Origin: Treponema sp.
Lineage (GTDB): Bacteria > Spirochaetota > Spirochaetia > Treponematales > Treponemataceae
Direction: 5' to 3'
DNA: 64,000 nucleotides
NCBI GenBank assembly: GCA_016288205.1
Contig: JAEEYO010000063.1
Span: 54,898-118,897 of the forward strand
The position numbers and the translations under genes are program-made. The notes below the pieces were generated by a model. The model did no database searches and was not told the DNA's origin. It saw nothing but the letters and a program-made list of their open reading frames with translations. Shown piece after piece: positions 18,451 to 27,071 of the stretch; within the stretch, counting starts at the first letter, position 1, and the number at the start of each line of letters is the position of its first letter.

Positions 18451-19494
18451 ATGGAAACTGTAATTGGTGGTGAATTCAAGATTCCTCTGCTAGACATAGA
18501 AACAAAAGAATTTGATAATGGCATTTTTTTTGCTTCTGGAAGGGGGGCATTTGCTGCAATATTAAAAAGAATTATTGCTAATAATAATACTATACATAAG
18601 CTGGGGGGGGTAATGCTGCCTGACTACTTATGTTCGTCAATAACGCAAGTTTGTATTGATGAGAAAATATCATATCAATTTTATCATATAAAAGATGATT
18701 TACTCCCTGATGAAGAACAATTGATGCCAAAGTTAGACGATAATTCTGTTGTACTTTTGATTTCATACTTTGGTATGATTGATGTTGAGAATGTTGCAAA
18801 TAGAATAAAAAAACAGAATCCAAATGTAGTTATAATTTTGGACGATGTGCAGAATTATTATTCACAATATTTTGAAAGCACTTTTTGGGATTATCGTTTT
18901 AATTCATATAGAAAATGGTTTGCTGTCCCTGATGGGGCGGAGGTGTTTTGTAAGTCTGGTTCTATTGATTTACCACATGCGAAAAATACATTTGCACAGT
19001 ACAAGTTTTCTGGCAATGTGCTTAAGAATTTTTCGGAATGGGTAGAAGATAGTTTGTGCCTTGATTTAATTGGAAAAGGTGAAGAAATTCTGGATACAGA
19101 TTACAATTGTGAATGTTCAAAAATCAGTAGGCATTTGATACCAGAGATTTCGTTTGAGGAAATAAAATCTAAAAGAATGGAAAATGCGTCTTTCTTACAT
19201 GATGAATTAAAAAAACTTGGAATAAAGCATACTTATAATCCAGAAAGTGTGCCACTTTTTATTCCTGTTTTTCTAGAAAATAGATCAGAAGTCAGAAAAA
19301 AAATGTTTTCAAATAACATTTTTACACCAATACACTGGCCGTATGAATCAGATAAATTAAATGGAACCTTAAAAAATCAGCTCTATAAAACAGAGCTTTC
19401 GCTTATATGTGACCAGAGATATTCTCTGAATGATATGAAAAAACAGATAGAAGTTTTAAAAAATGTTTATAGAAATTACAGACAAATGGAATGA
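18451..19494 (+). CDS. DegT/DnrJ-like PLP-dependent protein of unknown specificity
   Basis: FASGRGAFAAILKRII..., VVIILDDVQNYYSQ, SYRKWFAVPDGA (putative PLP lysine); contains in-frame G8 tract. Confidence 0.65.
   Translation: METVIGGEFKIPLLDIETKEFDNGIFFASGRGAFAAILKRIIANNNTIHKLGGVMLPDYLCSSITQVCIDEKISYQFYHIKDDLLPDEEQLMPKLDDNSVVLLISYFGMIDVENVANRIKKQNPNVVIILDDVQNYYSQYFESTFWDYRFNSYRKWFAVPDGAEVFCKSGSIDLPHAKNTFAQYKFSGNVLKNFSEWVEDSLCLDLIGKGEEILDTDYNCECSKISRHLIPEISFEEIKSKRMENASFLHDELKKLGIKHTYNPESVPLFIPVFLENRSEVRKKMFSNNIFTPIHWPYESDKLNGTLKNQLYKTELSLICDQRYSLNDMKKQIEVLKNVYRNYRQME
18603..18610 (+). repeat. G8 homopolymer inside the PLP-dependent protein gene
   Basis: CTGGGGGGGGTAATG; in-frame at present. 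Confidence 0.95.
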
Positions 19495-20485
19495 TAAACT
19501 TTTGCATTTTTCAAAAACTCAGAAAGATATATATTTTTCTGAATCTTATGTAAAACTTGCAACAGGAAAAAATGAGACACCGCTTTGTATCGTTTGTACT
19601 GAAGACGAAAACATAATGCTTTTACCTTTTTTGAGGAGTGAATTTAAGGATTTCTTTGATTTTGAAACTCCATATGGATATGGTGGTCCTATTTCAAATA
19701 GTACTGATGAAAAATGGAATGAAAAGGCCGTAAAAGAAATAGTTAAATATTTTAATTCACAAAATTATCTTGCTGGTTTTTTGCGCTTTCATCCGTTATT
19801 AAATAATTCTGAATTTTGTAGAAATACATTTACAGTAATAGATGACAGAAAAACTATTGCTATTGATACAGCCGTATCAGAAGAAGAAATGTGGATGAAT
19901 CAAATTTCTTCAAAGAATCGCAATATGATTCGTAAAGCTGAAAAGAACGGCCTTACTTTTGAAAGAGATAATGAATTCGACCATATAGAAGAGTTTAAGA
20001 AACTATATAATTCTACGATGAGTCGTTTAGATGCAGATGATTTTTATTTCTTTGATGATGAGTATTATAAGAAATTTATTGAAATCTTTAAAGGTAAAGG
20101 TTTTTTAGGCTGTATTAAAAAAGATAATGAAATTATAAGTGCTGCCTTATTTATGTATGAAAACTGTTGGGGACATTATCATCTTGCAGGGAGCAATAGA
20201 GATTATTCATCCCTCGGAGCGAATAATTTACTTTTGTGGAAAGTTGCTTGTGAAATGCATAAAGAAGGTGTAAAGGAATTTCATCTTGGTGGCGGAACAA
20301 ATGGAGATGAAGAAAATAGCTTGTTTAAATTTAAGCGTTCTTTTAGTCCAAATGAAAAACAATTTTCTATAGGAAAGATTATATTTAATAATGAAGCCTA
20401 TGAGGAAATCTGTTCGGAATGGGCTAAAAAATATCCAGAAAAGGCAGAAAAATATAAACATCATTTACTTAAATATAGGTATTAA
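19463..20485 (+). CDS. FemAB-like GNAT-fold acyl/aminoacyl transferase
   Basis: WMNQISSKNRNMIRKAEKNGLTFERDN, HYHLAGSNRDYSSLGANNLLLWKVACEMHKEGVKEFHLGGG; overlaps the upstream ORF. Confidence 0.8.
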   Translation: MFIEITDKWNDKLLHFSKTQKDIYFSESYVKLATGKNETPLCIVCTEDENIMLLPFLRSEFKDFFDFETPYGYGGPISNSTDEKWNEKAVKEIVKYFNSQNYLAGFLRFHPLLNNSEFCRNTFTVIDDRKTIAIDTAVSEEEMWMNQISSKNRNMIRKAEKNGLTFERDNEFDHIEEFKKLYNSTMSRLDADDFYFFDDEYYKKFIEIFKGKGFLGCIKKDNEIISAALFMYENCWGHYHLAGSNRDYSSLGANNLLLWKVACEMHKEGVKEFHLGGGTNGDEENSLFKFKRSFSPNEKQFSIGKIIFNNEAYEEICSEWAKKYPEKAEKYKHHLLKYRY

Positions 20486-20517
20486 AAATTATATCTTTTA
20501 ATAAAACTAAATGTTAA

Positions 20518-20546
20518 TTGACAACATATATTTGTTTTATTAATAT
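20518..20546 (+). promoter_or_regulatory. Consensus-like promoter for the ATPase pair
   Basis: TTGACA (20518-20523) - 17 nt - TAATAT (20541-20546), ATG at 20558. Confidence 0.65.
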
Positions 20547-20557
20547 TAGGATTATAC

Positions 20558-21694
20558 ATGAAAGAATATTTATTAATTGAAAATTTTGGTCCAATTAGAG
20601 AAGTTGAATTGGAAGATATAAAGCCTCTATCTGTGTTTATTGGTGAATCAGGTAGTGGAAAAAGTACTATCCTAAAAGTACTTAGTTTATTTCGTTGGAT
20701 TTATAAGAGAGTAAATTTAAAATCCTACTTGCAGCAGGCAAACATTTCAAAAACTGGTATTAGTTTTAAAATAAAAACACTATTAGGCATTTCTGGGATT
20801 CTTGAATATTTGCATGATGATTCTGTTATCATATATCGAAGAGATAAATATGTAATTGAAATGAAAAATAAATCTGTAAACACTCGATTTACAATAGCTC
20901 CTGAAGATTTATGTCTGGATAAAATCTGCTATATAAGTGATAAGAGAGCAATGATTGCAGATTTTATAGATAATAAAATGGAACGAAAAGTTGCAAATTA
21001 TTATTTACAGGATACAATTGACAATTTTATCCAGGCATATAAAGAATTAAAACAATTTTCACTTGATTATTTAGGAGTCGAATTTAAACTTGATAAACAA
21101 GGAACCTCACCAGAAAAACTAAAAATACGGGGGTTAAATTCTGACTATTCTATTGAAATGAAGAATGCGTCTTCTGGAATTCAAACGGTTACTCCATTAT
21201 CAATGATTGTTGAGTATTATGCAACAAAATACAACGCTGTTGAGTCCATGAATTCCGCTCTATTTAGATATATGACAGATATGGATATGTTGAAAAATTT
21301 TAATGCTGCAAAAAATGTCGGGGAGATTAAAAAACGCTCTGTTCATATTATGGTGGAAGAACCTGAATTAAGCTTATATCCAGAAAGTCAAAAATCATTG
21401 ATAGATTATCTGGTTAAATCATGCTTTCATGATGTTCATGATTATAATATGACATTAATGATTGCAACACACAGTCCTTATATAGTTAACTATCTGAATT
21501 TACTTGTAGGTCGTGCTGAAAAGAAAATTGACACCCCTTATAAGATGAATTTTTCTGACATAGATGTTTATGAAATATCTGATGGATATGCGACTTCACT
21601 AAAATTAGATGTTGATAAAGAAATTGTTGATACTCGTTTATTATCAGAACCTATTTCAGAAATTTATGAAGAGTATAATGCTTTCGGGTTATAG
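20558..21694 (+). CDS. AAA15/OLD-like ABC-class ATPase (candidate defence component)
   Basis: Walker A IGESGSGKST, signature-like NASSGIQTVTPLS, Walker B HIMVEEPELSLYPESQ, H-loop IATHSPYIVNYLN. Confidence 0.85.
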   Translation: MKEYLLIENFGPIREVELEDIKPLSVFIGESGSGKSTILKVLSLFRWIYKRVNLKSYLQQANISKTGISFKIKTLLGISGILEYLHDDSVIIYRRDKYVIEMKNKSVNTRFTIAPEDLCLDKICYISDKRAMIADFIDNKMERKVANYYLQDTIDNFIQAYKELKQFSLDYLGVEFKLDKQGTSPEKLKIRGLNSDYSIEMKNASSGIQTVTPLSMIVEYYATKYNAVESMNSALFRYMTDMDMLKNFNAAKNVGEIKKRSVHIMVEEPELSLYPESQKSLIDYLVKSCFHDVHDYNMTLMIATHSPYIVNYLNLLVGRAEKKIDTPYKMNFSDIDVYEISDGYATSLKLDVDKEIVDTRLLSEPISEIYEEYNAFGL

Positions 21695-21698
21695 CAAT

Positions 21699-22349
21699 AT
21701 GAAAGATCTACTAAAATCTGAAATAGTTAAATATATAAATATACATCGCTCAGAAATTCTTGAGGAATGGAATAAGAAAACTGAAATTCAGACTGAAACA
21801 ATTTCGGATAGAATTTTTGACATTGTAGACTTACGAAGTAAACAAGGTTCTATAAAATGTTCACAAGGGACAGGTGAAGCAACTTATTTTAATGCAAGTA
21901 ATCTTTCGCTATGTTTTATAAGGTATGAAGATTTTATAAATCAGTTTAGAACTTATAATGATAGAGGTCAAATAGAAAAAGACTGGACAAAGGGGTGGAG
22001 CAGACCTGATTATATTGCCTATGATTCTGGTGCTGAAAAACAATATTTCATAATACATGAATTATCAAGTGGTGATATTTCTAATAAACATACTGATGGA
22101 CGAAAACAACTATTAAATACAGTTTTGTTATTATGTTCTCAAAATGAGATTAATGATAAGTTACAAAATGATTTTAAAGAAAGGGTTTGTTTTTTATCGG
22201 CAAAAGGTTGTGTAAAGGCGACTCCAAATAGTAATGCTGATAGCTTTATGGAAATTTATAATCATCTACCAGATCCTATTCCAATTCATAATAAGGCAGT
22301 TGAAAAAAGAAATTTTAAAGAATTTGAAACAAATGCAATAAAACTATAA
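21699..22349 (+). CDS. Unknown partner of ATPase; possible PD-(D/E)XK-like nuclease fold
   Basis: Starts 4 bp after the ATPase stop; RPDYIAYDSGAEKQYFIIHELSSGD...GRKQLLNTVLLL pattern. Confidence 0.6.
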   Translation: MKDLLKSEIVKYINIHRSEILEEWNKKTEIQTETISDRIFDIVDLRSKQGSIKCSQGTGEATYFNASNLSLCFIRYEDFINQFRTYNDRGQIEKDWTKGWSRPDYIAYDSGAEKQYFIIHELSSGDISNKHTDGRKQLLNTVLLLCSQNEINDKLQNDFKERVCFLSAKGCVKATPNSNADSFMEIYNHLPDPIPIHNKAVEKRNFKEFETNAIKL

Positions 22350-22370
22350 TTGAATTTGATGGAATAGAAT

Positions 22371-23369
22371 ATGTCACATACTTTAATAATTGCAGAAGCT
22401 GGAGTAAATCACAATGGAAAGCTAAATTTAGCATTGAAACTTTGTGATGCAGCAAAAGAAGCTGGCGCGGATGTTGTAAAATTCCAGACTTGGAAAACAG
22501 AGAAAATAATTACACATACAGTTGCCCAGGCTGAATATCAAACTGAGAATACTGGTAAGACTGAAAGTCAGTTTGATATGCTAAAACGTCTTGAGCTTTC
22601 TTATGACGATTTTAGAGTAATCAAAGAACATTGTGACAAAATTGGAATCCAATTTGCATCTACAGCAGATGAAGAAGAAAGTCTTGATTTTTTAATTTCA
22701 CTTGGTATTCCTTTCATAAAAATTGGTTCTGGAGAAATAACTAATATCCCATATTTAAGAATTATGGGTAGCAAAAAGCTTCCTGTTATTATTAGTTCAG
22801 GAATGTCTACACTTTCAGAAGTTGATGTGGCGCTTACGGAACTTAGAAAATCTGGAGCAACTGATATTACGTTACTCCATTGTACTACAAACTATCCATG
22901 TCCTATGAAAGATGTAAATCTAAATGCAATGCTTACTTTGAAATATGCCTTCAAAATACCTATTGGATATTCAGATCACACAGAAGGAATAGAAGTACCT
23001 GTTGCAGCAGTTGCTATGGGAGCAAAAGTAATAGAAAAACATTTTACTTTAGATAGAAAAATGGAAGGGCCTGATCATCTTGCAAGTACAGGGCCTGAAG
23101 AATTCAAAAAAATGGTTGATTCAATACGAAATATTGAAAAAGCACTTGGAACAGGTGAAAAACTTCCAACAAAAAGTGAAATTGATATTTCAAAGGTAGT
23201 CTTAAAAAGATGTGTTGCATCTAAGCAAATAAAGAATGGCGAAATATTCAATGAAAAGAATCTCGCTGTGAAGCGAAATGATAAAGGGCTTCCTTCAAAA
23301 TATTGGGATTTACTTATTGGAAGAAAAGCTACAAAAGATTATGAAATGGATGAGGCTGTGGAATTATGA
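22371..23369 (+). CDS. neuB: Nonulosonate synthase (N-acetylneuraminate/legionaminate synthase, NeuB/LegI)
   Basis: IIAEAGVNHNGKLNLALKLCDAAKEAGADVVKFQTW, HCTTNYPCPMKDVNLNAM, GYSDHTEGIEV, EKHFTLDRKMEGPDHLAS, C-terminal SAF domain. Confidence 0.95.
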   Translation: MSHTLIIAEAGVNHNGKLNLALKLCDAAKEAGADVVKFQTWKTEKIITHTVAQAEYQTENTGKTESQFDMLKRLELSYDDFRVIKEHCDKIGIQFASTADEEESLDFLISLGIPFIKIGSGEITNIPYLRIMGSKKLPVIISSGMSTLSEVDVALTELRKSGATDITLLHCTTNYPCPMKDVNLNAMLTLKYAFKIPIGYSDHTEGIEVPVAAVAMGAKVIEKHFTLDRKMEGPDHLASTGPEEFKKMVDSIRNIEKALGTGEKLPTKSEIDISKVVLKRCVASKQIKNGEIFNEKNLAVKRNDKGLPSKYWDLLIGRKATKDYEMDEAVEL

Positions 23370-24418
23370 ATATAAAAGATTTTATAATTAAGGATAATGA
23401 GACAGTCCTTGATGCATTAAAAAAAATTGATGCACATTCATCATTTGGAACAAGAATACTTTTTGTTGAAAGTAAAGATGGAAAGATATGTGGCTCGGTT
23501 TCTGATGGAGATTGCCGCAGAGGTTTGATAAATGGTAAGAATCTAGCATCTTCAATTACTGAAATAATGAATAAAGAATTTACATCACTTGCAAAAGGTT
23601 TATATGATGTAGATACAATAAAGAAGATTAGAACTCTTGGATTGAAATATGTACCAGAATTAAACGAAGATGACTCTCTATATGAAATTCGAGATTTTAC
23701 AAATAATAAATCATTTGTACCTGTAGATGCTGTTCTTATGGCTGGTGGAAAAGGAGAACGACTTAGACCATTAACATTGGAAACACCTAAGCCTCTTTTG
23801 AAAGTAGCAGATAAACCAATCATAGATTACAACATTGATAATCTTCTAAATTGTGGAATTAAGAATATCAATGTTACTGTCAATTATTTAGGCGAGCAGA
23901 TAGAAAAACATTTTGAAAATCCTGTAATGGATGTTCAGATAAAAACAGTTCGAGAACCAAAATTTTTAGGAACAATAGGATCAATTAAGTTTGTAAAAGA
24001 GTGGCAGAACGACACTATTCTATTAATGAATTCCGATTTATTTACAAACATAGATATTGAAGCTTTCTACCTGCATTTCTTAAAACACGGTGCCGATATG
24101 AGCGTTGCTGGCGTTCCTTATAATGTGAATATTCCTTATGGAATTTTTGAACTTGAAAATACACGCGAAATTAAGGGAATAACAGAAAAGCCAAGTTATC
24201 ATTATTATGCTAATGCTGGAATATATTTAATAAAACGAAGTTTGCTTGATTTCATTCCAGATGATGAATTCTTTGATGCAACTGATTTTATGAATAAGCT
24301 TATAAAAAATAATAAAAAAGTTATCCGCTTCCCTATAGCAGGATATTGGATTGATATTGGCAAACCTGAGGATTTTAAAAATGTTCAGGAATTTGCACGT
24401 AACATAAGGAAATTATAA
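23366..24418 (+). CDS. ptmE: CBS domain + nucleotidyltransferase (PtmE-type, legionaminate pathway)
   Basis: N-terminal CBS pair; AVLMAGGKGERLRPLTLETPKPLLKVADKPIIDYNIDNLL; located between neuB and the CMP-NulO synthetase. Confidence 0.82.
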   Translation: MNIKDFIIKDNETVLDALKKIDAHSSFGTRILFVESKDGKICGSVSDGDCRRGLINGKNLASSITEIMNKEFTSLAKGLYDVDTIKKIRTLGLKYVPELNEDDSLYEIRDFTNNKSFVPVDAVLMAGGKGERLRPLTLETPKPLLKVADKPIIDYNIDNLLNCGIKNINVTVNYLGEQIEKHFENPVMDVQIKTVREPKFLGTIGSIKFVKEWQNDTILLMNSDLFTNIDIEAFYLHFLKHGADMSVAGVPYNVNIPYGIFELENTREIKGITEKPSYHYYANAGIYLIKRSLLDFIPDDEFFDATDFMNKLIKNNKKVIRFPIAGYWIDIGKPEDFKNVQEFARNIRKL

Positions 24419-25108
24419 ATGAACTCATTGTATTTGATTCCTGCTCGAGGTGGTAGTAAGGGAATTCCACATAAAAATATAAAACTATTAAATGGAAAGC
24501 CTTTAATTCAGTATTCTATAAAGGTTGCACGTGAACTTGCTGACGATGCTGACATTTGCTTGTCAACTGACGACCCGCAAATTAAACTTGTTGCAGAACA
24601 ACTTGGCCTAAAAGTTCCGTTCTTGCGACCAGATTACCTTGCCAGCGATACTGCGGGAACAAGTGATGTAATTGTTCATGCTCTTGATTTTTATTCACAG
24701 CATGGGAAACAATATGATGCAGTCGTTCTTTTGCAGCCGACTTCGCCATTGCGTACAGTTCAAAATGTAAAAGATTGTCTTGCACTTTATACACCTGAAT
24801 ATGACATGGTTGCAACTGTAAAAGAATCGAGTGTAAGTGCGGTTCTTTGTTATGAGAATCCTGAAGGATATTTAGAGCAGGTTATTGGTGGAAATAATGT
24901 ACGCCGCCAGGATGCGGAAAAATTATACGAGTATAATGGTGCGGTATATGTAATCAATGCAAAAGCTGTAAAAGAGAAGGGGCTTGGAGGATTTACAAAA
25001 ATCAAAAAATGTCTAATGACAGAAGAAAATTCTGTTGATATAGATACCATCCTTGATTGGAAGCTTGCAGAAATACTTTTAGATTCTTTGAATAATATAG
25101 GCTACTGA
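24419..25108 (+). CDS. legF: CMP-nonulosonate synthetase (NeuA/LegF-type acylneuraminate cytidylyltransferase)
   Basis: LIPARGGSKGIPHKNIKLLNGKPLIQYSI, LLQPTSPLRT, YNGAVYVI. Confidence 0.9.
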   Translation: MNSLYLIPARGGSKGIPHKNIKLLNGKPLIQYSIKVARELADDADICLSTDDPQIKLVAEQLGLKVPFLRPDYLASDTAGTSDVIVHALDFYSQHGKQYDAVVLLQPTSPLRTVQNVKDCLALYTPEYDMVATVKESSVSAVLCYENPEGYLEQVIGGNNVRRQDAEKLYEYNGAVYVINAKAVKEKGLGGFTKIKKCLMTEENSVDIDTILDWKLAEILLDSLNNIGY

Positions 25109-25127
25109 TTAAAAATCGAGTATAATT

Positions 25128-26414
25128 ATGAATTATTGTAGATATAAAAATAATTTCATTACAAGATTATGTTATGAATTTTTTGATTATTCTTGGATAG
25201 TGAAAATAAAAAAACCTCCAAGGTTTTTGGGATGTATTAAAATCTTTATACACCGATTGTTCCATTTTATACGATATCCAGATTTTCGCGAACCTTGTAT
25301 TAAGGATTTAATTTTCTTTTCAACTTCTGTAAATAATAATAATGCTTTGAGGCCAATCTGGACAAAATTAAAACCGCAAGAGTATTCAGTATGGGAATGT
25401 GAAAATATTTTTTCAGAAACTAAAATTGCGATTTATTCTTTTTTGCATTTACCATCTTTTTTTCGAATGTATGAACAATTACCTGTTGAAGATAGATTGG
25501 TTGTACGTGAATATAATTATTGGTTTATGAATGTTTACGGTTATTATAAAGTCATTGATAAATTTCTCAAGAAAAATAGAAATAAAATAAAACTCTTGGT
25601 TTTAGCTAATGATCATTCACCAGTAAACCAGTGTATTATAGAAAACTGTATAAAACATAACATAAAAACTATGTATGTTCAACATGCAAGTATTGATGAA
25701 GAATTCCCACCAGTTCGATTTACATATTCATTTTTAGATGGTCTTGATACTTATAAAAAGTATGCGTCAAAAAAGAAAGTTTCAGGAACTGCAATTCTAT
25801 CTGGTAGCAGTCGTTTTGATGCACTAAAAAAACAGTTATGTGTATCAGAATATATTGGTATTGCAATAAATGAATTGGATGATTTTTCTAAAGTATTTGA
25901 TTTATGCGAATTCCTCATTGATAATGGCATAACTGATGTAATTTTGAGGCCTCATCCAAGATTGGAATTGCAAAAAGAAGATATGGAGAGATTTAATAAT
26001 TTAGGAATATTATTTTCAGATGCAAAAGTTGAAAATTCATTTTCATTTATTGCTAAGTTGAAGCTTCTTATTTCTAATGAGTCGTCGATACATTTGGATG
26101 CATTATTAATGAAGATTCCTTCTGTTCAATACAATTTTTCGAAAGACTCCTTCAAGGATGTTTATTCATTTGTAAAGAAAGGTGTTGTTCCTCTTTGTGA
26201 GAATTATGAGAAAGTATTGAAAGAATGTATTTCTCCCCATAATGTTTCACCTGAGATTATAAAAGAATGGAATGCTGCATATGGGACAAAATATGATGGT
26301 AAAGTTTCAGATGTTATTTTCAATTTTATAAAAAATCTTAGGGATGGGACTGAAAAAGAATATATTGATTCCATTTTTAAATTTAATACAAAAGGTTACT
26401 ACGAGTATAAATAA
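25128..26414 (+). CDS. Putative glycosyltransferase (capsule/teichoic-type GT-B; candidate nonulosonate transferase)
   Basis: VQHASIDEEFPPVRFTYSFLDG, DVILRPHPRLELQ, SNESSIHLDALLMKIPSVQYNF pattern; directly after legF. Confidence 0.55.
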   Translation: MNYCRYKNNFITRLCYEFFDYSWIVKIKKPPRFLGCIKIFIHRLFHFIRYPDFREPCIKDLIFFSTSVNNNNALRPIWTKLKPQEYSVWECENIFSETKIAIYSFLHLPSFFRMYEQLPVEDRLVVREYNYWFMNVYGYYKVIDKFLKKNRNKIKLLVLANDHSPVNQCIIENCIKHNIKTMYVQHASIDEEFPPVRFTYSFLDGLDTYKKYASKKKVSGTAILSGSSRFDALKKQLCVSEYIGIAINELDDFSKVFDLCEFLIDNGITDVILRPHPRLELQKEDMERFNNLGILFSDAKVENSFSFIAKLKLLISNESSIHLDALLMKIPSVQYNFSKDSFKDVYSFVKKGVVPLCENYEKVLKECISPHNVSPEIIKEWNAAYGTKYDGKVSDVIFNFIKNLRDGTEKEYIDSIFKFNTKGYYEYK

Positions 26415-26422
26415 AAATTTAG

Positions 26423-26963
26423 ATGGGGTATCGAAAGATGATAGAATTAATAAGAAAAATATTTAGAAAGATCAAGAAAATAATAAAAGGATGTCGTAAA
26501 TTATCATATACCGAAATTGCACAACAATCTTTTGAATCATACGGTATTGGATTAAAAGTTAATGCCCATTGTACATGGCTTGCAAAGATAAAAGTTGGAA
26601 ATTATTGTAATTTTAATGGAATGCAGATACGGGGGGGGGGTATGTGAGATAGGCGACTATTTTCATTCTGGTGTTGAATGTATGATTATTGCTGAGAATC
26701 ATAACTATGAGGGTACTAGAATTCCTTATGATGATACTTATATCCAAAAGAAAGTTGAAATAGGAGACTTCGTTTGGTTAGGCAATAGAGTCACTATTGT
26801 TGGAAATGTAAAAATTGGTAAAGGTGCAATTATTGGAGCAGGTAGTGTTGTCGTAAAAGATGTTCCTGATTATGCAATTGTTGGTGGAAATCCTGCAAAG
26901 TTAATAAAATATAGGGATATCGAACATTTTAAAGAGTTAGAATCAAAAAAGATGTTTAATTAA
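26423..26963 (+). pseudogene. Left-handed beta-helix (hexapeptide) O-acetyltransferase, out of frame at a G10 tract (predicted phase-OFF)
   Basis: N-terminal ORF 26423-26647 ends IRGGGM*; the +1-shifted continuation reads [32 protein letters not shown]...[44 protein letters not shown] (W/LbH transferase). Confidence 0.85.
26631..26640 (+). repeat. G10 homopolymer (putative slipped-strand contingency tract)
   Basis: ATACGGGGGGGGGGTATGTGA; G9 would restore the reading frame. Confidence 0.95.
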
Positions 26964-26981
26964 TCTTTTATGGGAGAAATC

Positions 26982-27071
26982 ATGGTTAGTAGTGTTATAC
27001 ATAGTAAAAAAGAACTTTTTGCTTGCTTCTACATATTTTACAGATATAATATACAGGAGGCTGTTGCATGA
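26982..27071 (+). CDS. Small 29-aa ORF overlapping the start of the downstream glycosyltransferase (ATGA)
   Basis: GGGAGAAATCATG start; MVSSVIHSKKELFACFYIFYRYNIQEAVA* ends in an ATGA overlap. Confidence 0.3.
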   Translation: MVSSVIHSKKELFACFYIFYRYNIQEAVA

